NCBI RefSeq assembly: GCF_028764065.1
Contig: NZ_JACOFN010000008.1
Coordinates: forward strand, 1 to 64,000
Origin: Fructobacillus sp. CRL 2054
Lineage (GTDB): Bacteria > Bacillota > Bacilli > Lactobacillales > Lactobacillaceae
Direction: 5' to 3'
DNA: 64,000 nucleotides
Part shown: in pieces, positions 51,017 to 57,758 of the stretch
Position numbering within the stretch: position 1 is the stretch's first letter
How the letters are laid out: every line of letters begins with the position of its first letter
Translations under genes and position numbers: made by a program
The notes under the pieces: generated by a model
What the model saw: only the letters and a program-made list of their open reading frames with translations
What the model was told of the DNA's origin: nothing
Database searches by the model: none

Positions 51017-51645
51017 AGATTTTGATTTTAGGTGCAGCGGGTCAAATTGCTCGTCTACTGACCGAGCGACTTTTGAAAGAGAGTAATGATCAACTAACGC
51101 TTTACGCACGACGCGCTAATGAACGACTCAGTCAGTATCAGGGCAATCCCCGTGTCAAAGTCGTTGATGGTGACTTTTCAAATGAGGCGCTTCTCGAAGA
51201 AATTATGTCCGGTCAAGACGTTGTCTTTGTTGATTCAGACCATGATACGGAACCCATTTTAAAAGCGATGAAGGCTACCGGCGTTAAGCGTATTATTATT
51301 GCAGGAGTCCTCGGTGTCTACGGTGAAGTAGCCGGTAAGTTCGGTGAGTGGAACCGTTCGATGATTGGGAATGTTTCACCAGAACGCCGTGAAAATTTGA
51401 AGAAAATAGAAGAGTCTGGTTTGGACTATACCTACATGCGTATGACTTGGTTATACAATCAGCCCGGGAATGTCTCCTATGCAACGACACAAAAGGGCGA
51501 ACCTTTTGTTGGTGCCCAGGTGAGTCGGCAAGCCATTGTTCAGTATGTCTTTGATTTGTTAGCTAACCCTAAGAAAGACATTCAGGCAAGTGTTGGTATT
51601 TACGAACCCGGTTCTGAAAAGATGGATAAGCCAAGCTTCTATTAA
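51013..51645 (+). CDS. NAD(P)H-binding, NmrA/SDR-like protein
   Basis: This 210-residue protein has an N-terminal Rossmann motif (MKILILGAAGQIARLLTERL, GxxGxxA) and YTYMRMTWLYNQPGNVSYAT near the C-terminus. It is like the NmrA/SDR atypical group (YtfG-like), which are quinone or NADPH-dependent reductases or redox sensors. It is the third gene of the MerR operon, supporting an electrophile-detoxification role. Confidence 0.85.
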   Translation: MKILILGAAGQIARLLTERLLKESNDQLTLYARRANERLSQYQGNPRVKVVDGDFSNEALLEEIMSGQDVVFVDSDHDTEPILKAMKATGVKRIIIAGVLGVYGEVAGKFGEWNRSMIGNVSPERRENLKKIEESGLDYTYMRMTWLYNQPGNVSYATTQKGEPFVGAQVSRQAIVQYVFDLLANPKKDIQASVGIYEPGSEKMDKPSFY

Positions 51646-51660
51646 TAAAAATGAATACAA

Positions 51661-51696
51661 AAAAAGCCATTCAAGTATTATTTGAGTGGCTTTTTG
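51661..51696. terminator. bidirectional terminator, NmrA-like / DUF1003
   Basis: AAAAAGCCATTCAA-gtatta-TTTGAGTGGCTTTTT. Confidence 0.85.
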
Positions 51697-51697
51697 T

Positions 51698-52435
51698 TTA
51701 GTCTTTTTCTTCTTTTTTGTTCAACAACGCCAGCTCTTCGTTGATGGAAGCCAGCATCTCCATTTGCATCTTTTGAATTTGCATGGAGTTTGGTTGATCT
51801 TGTTGAATCAAGTGGTCGACTTTGGCGTGGAGAAGACGAATCTCTTCTTCGGACTTCAGGTTCACGTGGTAATCGTTTTGTGATTCCATACGGTCATAGT
51901 CCGAAGCACGGTTCTGAGCCATCATAATCAATGGCGCTTGAATAGCAGCCACCATGGATAGGAAGAGGTTCAGCAAGATGAATGGGAACGGATCAAAGTT
52001 AGCACCGAAGAGGTGGGTAACGTTTAGGATAATCCAAATAATCATAATGGCAACGAAGGAAATCACGAATGGCCAGGAACCACCGAAGTGGGCGACGCCG
52101 TCGGCGACTTTTTGACCGAAAGTCAATGTGCTATCCAACTTCTTTCCAACATCGATAATCTTGTAGTTATCGTCTTCTAAGACCCGGTGCATCTTTTGGT
52201 GGATTTGTTGATTCTTACGTTGATCTTCGCGAATCATCTTATCGAGCTTGCGTAAGCGGTAAGCAACCAAGTGTTCGGAACAGATGAAATCGTGGTCGGA
52301 TGCCTTTGGACGATCCTGTTTAATCATCTTACGGGTTTGAGGGTCCAAGTCATGAAGAAAAGTACCGGCACCGAAGTTGTAGCCGTCTTTGTTATCAATG
52401 AGGCATTGGTATTGGTTATCTGTGGGATTAGCCAT
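51698..52435 (-). CDS. DUF1003 family membrane protein
   Basis: This 245-residue protein has two central membrane helices (GSWPFVISFVAIMIIWIILN; PFPFILLNLFLSMVAAIQAP), preceded by VADGVAHFGG and followed by IMMAQNRASDYDR, which is the DUF1003 core. The C-terminus is a predicted coiled coil (EEEIRLLHAKVDHLIQQDQP). DUF1003 proteins are of unknown function. It is a single gene. Confidence 0.87.
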   Translation of the reverse strand: MANPTDNQYQCLIDNKDGYNFGAGTFLHDLDPQTRKMIKQDRPKASDHDFICSEHLVAYRLRKLDKMIREDQRKNQQIHQKMHRVLEDDNYKIIDVGKKLDSTLTFGQKVADGVAHFGGSWPFVISFVAIMIIWIILNVTHLFGANFDPFPFILLNLFLSMVAAIQAPLIMMAQNRASDYDRMESQNDYHVNLKSEEEIRLLHAKVDHLIQQDQPNSMQIQKMQMEMLASINEELALLNKKEEKD

Positions 52436-52510
52436 TATTCATCTGCTCCTTATTGTTATAGCGGTTATAAGACACATTATAGTAGTTTTGCCTAAAAAAT
52501 GCAGGGTAAT

Positions 52511-55036
52511 TTAGATTAAGTCGAATTTATGAAGGTGTTCGGCCAGGTATTTAGTCGTCAGGGAGTTTGGCTTCTTGGCTAAATCGAATGGTTTCCCCAT
52601 GGCCATTAACTGTCCACCTTGGTTACCACCGCGGGGACCAAGGTCAATTAACCAGTCGGCGTTGGTCATCATGTCCAGGTCGTGCGTGATAAAGATGATG
52701 GTGGCTCCTTTTTCCTTGAGACGGTTGAAGACGCCGAGTAAGGTTTGAACGTCTAAGGGATGAAGACCAATGGTTGGCTCATCGAAAACAAAGAGTGTGT
52801 GCTTTTGACTTTTATGTAAGTGGCTCACGAGTTTTAGACGTTGTGCTTCGCCACCGGAGAGCGATGGCGTTGCTTGTCCAAGGTGCAAATAGTTCAAACC
52901 AATTTCGTTGAGTAACTGTAGTTCACTTTCAATTTTTGCTTCGTCCTTGAAGACGGGAAGGGCCTCTTTAACGGAGAGGTTTAACAAGTCAACGATTGAC
53001 TGGCCATGCCACTTAATTGATTGAACCTTTTCACTGAAACGAGCACCCTGACAGGTCGGACAAGTTTCGACAATGTCAGGTAAGAATTGAATGTCCTCCG
53101 TGATAACACCGAGGCCCTGACAGGTTGGACATGCACCTTCTTTATTATTGTATGAAAAGGCTGAAGCGGTTAGCTTTGCCTTCTTGGCCTCTGGAAGGTT
53201 TGCAAAAAGTTGTCGCAGCTCATTCATGATGTTCGTATAGGTTGCTAAGGTGGAACGGGTGTTGCGTCCAATGGGTTTTGCATCGATTGTGACTGCCTTA
53301 GCTATATTTGTTGTAAGTTTACTTACAGTTTTTATACTATTTTCTTTATTTTGTATAGCTGGAATAAGGTTATCTAGAATGAGAGAGGTCTTTCCGGCAC
53401 CTGAAAAACCAGTCACGGCCGTCATTTGGTGTTCGGGAATGGTGACTTGAACGTCCTTTAGATTATGGTAGTTTTGAACACGTAATGTGGTTTCGCCGGT
53501 ACCTACCGGAGTGACCGAATCATGAACAATGTTGGCAGAACCCTTGATGAAGGGGCCAATTAAGGACTGGGAATCGTTGGTTAGCTTTGCTGGTGTTCCT
53601 TCATCGATGATACGACCGCCGGCTTCGCCAGAACCGGGACCGATTTCGATAATCCAGTCGGCTGCGGCAATTAAATCGACCTCGTGATCAACAACGACAA
53701 GGGAGTTACCCTGGGCAATGAGTTCACGGAAGACCTGGATTAATCCCTTGATGTTATCTGGGTGCAAGCCAATGGATGGTTCGTCCAAAACATAAAGGAT
53801 ACCGGTGGTCTGAGCGCGAATCGTTTTCGATAGTTGCAAGCGTTGTAGTTCACCTGTTGAAAGGCTAGCCCCTGCACGGGACATGGTGAGATAGTCGAGC
53901 CCGAGATTCAGGATGGGACGAAGGACCTGCTTCATGTTTGTAAATAAAGTGTTGGCCAGGTGCTCCATGCTGTCGGGTAGGGAAGTAACCGTTTGATCGG
54001 CCCAGTCGGTTAACTCGCCAAGGGTCAGGTCATTCACTTGCACGATGTTTTGGCCATTCACCGTTTGCTTCAGCAAGTCTGGGTTTAAACGTGAACCGTG
54101 GCAGGTTGGGCAGATTGAAAAATGGTAGAACTTGTCGAGCTTCTTGAGAGTGGCCTGACTTTTAACGTTGGCCAGGGAATCCGTCACGGCATCGTAGGCG
54201 TTTTCGTAGAGTGAGCCATCGGAATGGTAAACCCGTCCGGTAGAAGTATGAAAGTTGACGGGGTAGAGTTTCTTCTCCCCGTGTAAGACAATGTTCTTCT
54301 CTTTGTCCGATAAGTCCTTGTAGGGGACGTCGATGCGGACACCCAGACTTTGAGCGATTGATGGCATAAAGTTACGACCGGGCAAGTGCCAGGAAGCAAT
54401 GGCGCCATCTTTAATGGACAGGTTGTCGTCTTTAATCAGCTTATCTTCGTCTAATTCACGGACTTGACCACTCCCGTGACAAGTTGGGCAGGCGCCGGTG
54501 CTGTTGGCTGAAAAGTCCTGGGCGGAGAAGGCGGTAAAGTGCACGCCACAGACCGGACAGGTGAGCTGCCCTTCGTTGTGATGCTCACCAGGTTTTTCGG
54601 CTTCATTCATTGCCTGACTAATGGCTAGAGATGGTTCTAGTCGGTGGCCGTTCGGACAGACTGGTGAGCCTAAGCGGGAAAAGATGAGTCGGGTAATGTT
54701 GGATAGTTCACTGATAGAACCAACAGTTGACCGTTCGCCAGGAGTGGTTGGCCGTTGCTTGAGGGCAATGGCGGAAGGAATGTACTGGATAGAGTCGACG
54801 TCAGCAGACGATTCTTGGCCCATGCGGTTGCGGGTGTAGGCGGAAAGGGCTTCTAGGTAGCGACGGGAACCTTCTGAAAAGAGGATGCCCATTGCAAGTG
54901 ATGACTTACCAGATCCAGACCGGCCAGAAATGGCAACAAACTTGTTAAGTGGAATATTAACGTCAATGTTTTTCAGATTGTGGACGCGTCCGCCACGAAC
55001 TTCGATTTGACTGGGGATGTTCGACTTTTCTACCAT
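52511..55036 (-). CDS. UvrA-like ABC protein, short (UvrA2) form
   Basis: This 841-residue protein has two ABC cassettes: SGRSGSGKSSLAMGIL and TGFSGAGKTSLIL as Walker A, LSTGELQRLQL and LSGGEAQRLKL as signatures. Zinc-finger CxxC pairs are present (CPVCG...CPTCHG; CPTCQG...CPTCQG). Housekeeping UvrA is about 940-950 residues; this is roughly 100 shorter, as in the UvrA2/DrrC subclass, which lacks part of the UvrB-binding region and is linked to resistance to DNA-binding drugs. No uvrB is nearby. A TAAAGGAG site precedes ATG 55036. Confidence 0.88.
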   Translation of the reverse strand: MVEKSNIPSQIEVRGGRVHNLKNIDVNIPLNKFVAISGRSGSGKSSLAMGILFSEGSRRYLEALSAYTRNRMGQESSADVDSIQYIPSAIALKQRPTTPGERSTVGSISELSNITRLIFSRLGSPVCPNGHRLEPSLAISQAMNEAEKPGEHHNEGQLTCPVCGVHFTAFSAQDFSANSTGACPTCHGSGQVRELDEDKLIKDDNLSIKDGAIASWHLPGRNFMPSIAQSLGVRIDVPYKDLSDKEKNIVLHGEKKLYPVNFHTSTGRVYHSDGSLYENAYDAVTDSLANVKSQATLKKLDKFYHFSICPTCHGSRLNPDLLKQTVNGQNIVQVNDLTLGELTDWADQTVTSLPDSMEHLANTLFTNMKQVLRPILNLGLDYLTMSRAGASLSTGELQRLQLSKTIRAQTTGILYVLDEPSIGLHPDNIKGLIQVFRELIAQGNSLVVVDHEVDLIAAADWIIEIGPGSGEAGGRIIDEGTPAKLTNDSQSLIGPFIKGSANIVHDSVTPVGTGETTLRVQNYHNLKDVQVTIPEHQMTAVTGFSGAGKTSLILDNLIPAIQNKENSIKTVSKLTTNIAKAVTIDAKPIGRNTRSTLATYTNIMNELRQLFANLPEAKKAKLTASAFSYNNKEGACPTCQGLGVITEDIQFLPDIVETCPTCQGARFSEKVQSIKWHGQSIVDLLNLSVKEALPVFKDEAKIESELQLLNEIGLNYLHLGQATPSLSGGEAQRLKLVSHLHKSQKHTLFVFDEPTIGLHPLDVQTLLGVFNRLKEKGATIIFITHDLDMMTNADWLIDLGPRGGNQGGQLMAMGKPFDLAKKPNSLTTKYLAEHLHKFDLI

Positions 55037-55150
55037 GAGTAAACTCCTTTATTTAGAGTGTTTCTTAAGTATGTAATAGCATAGTTTGGAGTGTGATTCA
55101 AAAGAGATTGTCATAGTTGGTAGAAGGAGTGGACAAATAAAAGGGAGCCT

Positions 55151-55179
55151 TTGATACTAATGTTAGTAGATAAATTATT
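55151..55179 (+). promoter_or_regulatory. promoter and operator of the toxin-antitoxin pair
   Basis: TTGATA (55151-55156), 17 bases, ATTATT. The spacer contains TACTAA-TG-TTAGTA (55155-55168), an inverted repeat suitable for an autorepressing YefM-YoeB complex. Confidence 0.5.
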
Positions 55180-55199
55180 TTTTACTGAGGAGGTTTATC

Positions 55200-55448
55200 A
55201 TGCAAGTTATTGCTTATTCAAGTGTTCAAAATAATCTGATGGGTTTTATGAAAAAGGTTAACGATGATGAAGCAATTATCATTTCAACAAACCGTGATGA
55301 CGATAATGCTGTTTTAGTTAGCCAATCGGAATATGAGAATCTGTTAGAAAATGCCTATATTCTTAGCTCAAAAGCAAATGTTGATCATATTAATCAATCA
55401 CTGCAATCTCTGAAGGACGGTCAGGGAAAGGCTCGAGAGTGGGAATAA
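55200..55448 (+). CDS. yefM: antitoxin, YefM/Phd family
   Basis: This 82-residue protein begins MQVIAYSSVQNNLMGFMKKV and contains ISTNRDDDNAVLVSQSEYEN, matching the Phd/YefM fold that binds operator DNA through its N-terminal half. The C-terminal part (about 55-82) should wrap the toxin. GGAGG lies before ATG 55200. The stop overlaps the toxin start (TAATG), giving coupled production with excess antitoxin. Confidence 0.9.
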   Translation: MQVIAYSSVQNNLMGFMKKVNDDEAIIISTNRDDDNAVLVSQSEYENLLENAYILSSKANVDHINQSLQSLKDGQGKAREWE

Positions 55449-55708
55449 TGGAGCTCCTATGGTCAGATGACGCATGGGCAGACTTTGAACGGTGGCTAGA
55501 TAACGATAAACGTGTCGTCAAACGAATCCGGAAGATAATTAAAAGTATTCTACGTGAACCCTTTACTGGTATTGGAAAACCAGAACCATTAAAAGGAACT
55601 TATTCGGGACTTTGGTCCAGACGAATCAACGATGAGCACCGGATAATCTATTTGGTGACGAAAGATCATATCTCCATTGTTGCTGTTCGATTCCATTACA
55701 ATAAATAA
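55448..55708 (+). CDS. yoeB: toxin, YoeB/Txe family mRNA interferase
   Basis: This 86-residue protein starts at ATG 55448. With this start, the catalytic residues fall at the same numbers as in E. coli YoeB: Glu46 (GKPEPLKG), Arg65 (NDEHRIIY), His83 and Tyr84 (RFHYNK). YoeB cuts mRNA in the ribosomal A site. All active residues are present, so the toxin should be functional. A longer frame starting at GTG 55439 is rejected. Confidence 0.93.
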   Translation: MELLWSDDAWADFERWLDNDKRVVKRIRKIIKSILREPFTGIGKPEPLKGTYSGLWSRRINDEHRIIYLVTKDHISIVAVRFHYNK

Positions 55709-55710
55709 GA

Positions 55711-55750
55711 AAAACCACATCAAGAAGACTTCTTCTCAATGTGGTTTTTA
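55711..55750. terminator. bidirectional terminator, yoeB / multicopper oxidase
   Basis: AAAACCACAT-ca-AGAAGA-ct-TCTTCT-ca-ATGTGGTTTT. Confidence 0.85.
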
Positions 55751-55771
55751 CTTTGTTTATTTAGTGCTCAA

Positions 55772-57325
55772 TCAGCACATATCCATCCCCATCTTCTTAT
55801 AGGAATCGAGTGGCTTGATGACTAATTCGTCAACCTTGCAGCCGCGCTCTTTGGCGATGGCATTCATCAAGGTATCCATTGGCATCAAATCGTACTTCTT
55901 GTTTGGCTCGTCAGACGTGTAAACCTGGAGTTGCGCCATCATACCACCGTCTTCGTGTTCGATGATGTGGCAGTGGTACATGAAGACACCGGCGTAGTTG
56001 AAGCGCATCTTGATGCGGACGGTTTCACCAGGGTTAACGCTGACCGTATCCTTCAAGCCCATTTCGTTAGGGTAGGGAGCGTGTCCGTTACGTGAAACAA
56101 TCTGGAAGGAACCACCGTGCATGTGGTATGGGTGAAGCATTCCACCGCAGCAATCGTTGGTATTGGTAATGTCCCAGTACTCGGTCTTACCGATTTCTTG
56201 ACGGTCATCAATCCGCATCATACCGAATTTCTTACCGTTGATTCCAACTTCTTCATCGGTACCAGACATGACAACTTGGTGAACCAATGAGTCTGGGTCA
56301 GAAACTTCAGGGTAGTTGATGTCGGCTAAGTGCTCTGGAATATCGGTGTTATCAGGGGCGAACTCTTTGATATTGAAAGTTAAGATTGGCACATCGTCGG
56401 AGTAGAGTGTGACTTTATCACCGGCCTTATACTTACCAAAGTCCAAGACGACCTCGGCACGTTCGGCACAGGTAATCATGAGCTTGGTCATTTGAACTGG
56501 TTCGGGAAGCAAACCACCGTCAGAAGCAATTTGGGTCATGACTAAGTCATCGGACAAGTGCAAACGCCATTCACGACGGTTCGAACCGTCCAAGAAACGA
56601 AGGCGGAGCTTTTGGGTGGTGACGTCAAATTCTGGGTTAACCGTTCCGTTAATGAGAGCAGTTGGTCCAGCAACACCATCGGGATCATAATCAGCATCGT
56701 AATCCCATTGGTTATTCTCGTGGAAGCGACGGTCTTGTAGAATAACGGGGATGTCATCGACACCGTAGTTGTGAGGGAGTGGTAAGCTCTCTTCGTGATT
56801 GTCTGTCACATAGACCATGGCAGCTAATCCGTGCCAAACGTCCCAACCAGTCAATGGACATGGGTGGGCGTGCAACCAAGTTGTGGCAGCGGGTTGGTCG
56901 ACTTTGAAAGTAATCTCCTTACTTTCGCCAGGATAAACGGGGGCATGGCAACCACCGTCAATGAATGGACCGGGAACGTCCAGTCCGTGCCAGTGGAAAG
57001 TCGTTAACTCGGGTAGGCTGTTTTTCAGTGTGACGTGGTAGGTCTTACCGGATTTAAATACAATGGTTGGACCAAGAAGGCTTTGGTTGTAGCCCCAGGT
57101 CTTTGTCTTTGCTCCAGGTAGGATTTGTGTTTCACCTGCTTGGGCATGAACCGTTAACCAAACATCGGTATCGGTTTCCTTGTCGGGCTTTAAAATAGTT
57201 GGAATGCCAAGGGGCACTTCAGGCGAATCATACTTTTCCAATGGGACATAACCGCCATCATGGTAGTCATAGGCACTCTCATTAAAGAAGTAATCGTTAT
57301 AGATTGGCTTTTTTGATTCTGACAT
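55772..57325 (-). CDS. multicopper oxidase (CotA/SufI-like cupredoxin protein)
   Basis: This 517-residue protein has three cupredoxin domains. All four copper-binding motifs are seen: HWHG (about 102-105), HAH (LHAHPC), HPYHMH and HCHIIEHEDGGMM, which includes the type 1 Cys-His. No signal peptide is evident, so it is probably cytoplasmic, as for some Firmicute laccase-like enzymes. It oxidises phenols, metals or bilirubin-like compounds with O2. The minus-strand promoter (TTACAC, 18 bases, TATACT) is in the gap shared with a divergent small membrane protein gene. Confidence 0.93.
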   Translation of the reverse strand: MSESKKPIYNDYFFNESAYDYHDGGYVPLEKYDSPEVPLGIPTILKPDKETDTDVWLTVHAQAGETQILPGAKTKTWGYNQSLLGPTIVFKSGKTYHVTLKNSLPELTTFHWHGLDVPGPFIDGGCHAPVYPGESKEITFKVDQPAATTWLHAHPCPLTGWDVWHGLAAMVYVTDNHEESLPLPHNYGVDDIPVILQDRRFHENNQWDYDADYDPDGVAGPTALINGTVNPEFDVTTQKLRLRFLDGSNRREWRLHLSDDLVMTQIASDGGLLPEPVQMTKLMITCAERAEVVLDFGKYKAGDKVTLYSDDVPILTFNIKEFAPDNTDIPEHLADINYPEVSDPDSLVHQVVMSGTDEEVGINGKKFGMMRIDDRQEIGKTEYWDITNTNDCCGGMLHPYHMHGGSFQIVSRNGHAPYPNEMGLKDTVSVNPGETVRIKMRFNYAGVFMYHCHIIEHEDGGMMAQLQVYTSDEPNKKYDLMPMDTLMNAIAKERGCKVDELVIKPLDSYKKMGMDMC

Positions 57326-57352
57326 GATTTTCCTCCTATATTTCTCGCCTCA

Positions 57353-57418
57353 AGTATACAATGTTATATCAAATATGTGTAATACTATGTTAAATATCTG
57401 CTATAACTATGTTATGAT
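57353..57418. promoter_or_regulatory. divergent promoter region with repeated ATGTTA motifs
   Basis: ATGTTA occurs at 57361-57366, 57387-57392 and 57409-57414, the last inside ATAAC-tat-GTTAT. For the oxidase (minus), a TATACT lies at 57358-57353. For the small ORF (plus), an extended -10, TGT-TATGAT, lies at 57410-57418. The repeats could be regulator half-sites. Confidence 0.4.
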
Positions 57419-57466
57419 TTAGTCAAATAAGAATTGCAGTGATAACTGCATAGGGAAGGGTTTAAA

Positions 57467-57631
57467 ATGCGAAAGTATAATCGGATTTTTCATTTGTTAA
57501 TGATGTTTGTGTGGGCATACACAATTTATTTGGTTGCCACAATGAAGATGATGCCTGCAATGTGGGTAATGGCGGTGGGGATGTTCGTTGAATCTGCTTA
57601 CGCCGTTATCAGCAATGACAAAGGATGCTAG
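57467..57631 (+). CDS. small Met-rich two-helix membrane protein, unknown
   Basis: This 54-residue ORF begins MRKYNRIFHLLMMFVWAYTI and ends SNDKGC. Nine of 54 residues are Met, mostly in and between two predicted membrane helices (about 8-24 and 32-48). AGGGAAGGG lies 6 bases before ATG 57467, an excellent ribosome site. It sits between a multicopper oxidase and a P-type ATPase, so a copper or cation role is possible but unproven. No family is recognised. Confidence 0.65.
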   Translation: MRKYNRIFHLLMMFVWAYTIYLVATMKMMPAMWVMAVGMFVESAYAVISNDKGC

Positions 57632-57672
57632 TTTTTACCATTGATGTAATCATTAATGGACGTAAATAAAAC

Positions 57673-57737
57673 GCCTATAGAATGATGACTCATGGTTTAT
57701 AACGAAACATGGTGCGTTGTTCTGTGGGCTTTTTTAT
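57673..57737 (+). terminator. long terminator or attenuator before the P-type ATPase
   Basis: GCCTATAGAA (57673-57682) pairs with TTCTGTGGGC (57720-57729) with two wobble pairs, then seven T. An inner hairpin (CATG-g-TTT...AAACATG) sits within. It ends 21 bases before the ATPase start. No other promoter is clear between, so the ATPase may be transcribed by read-through. Confidence 0.6.
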
Positions 57738-57758
57738 TAGAAGAAAGGTATGTAACAT

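Noticed and set aside
57632-57758. yybP-ykoY (Mn2+) riboswitch before the P-type ATPase
   Set aside because: The conserved yybP-ykoY blocks (GGGGAGUA and the paired loop) are not found. Only a terminator-like stem is supported.
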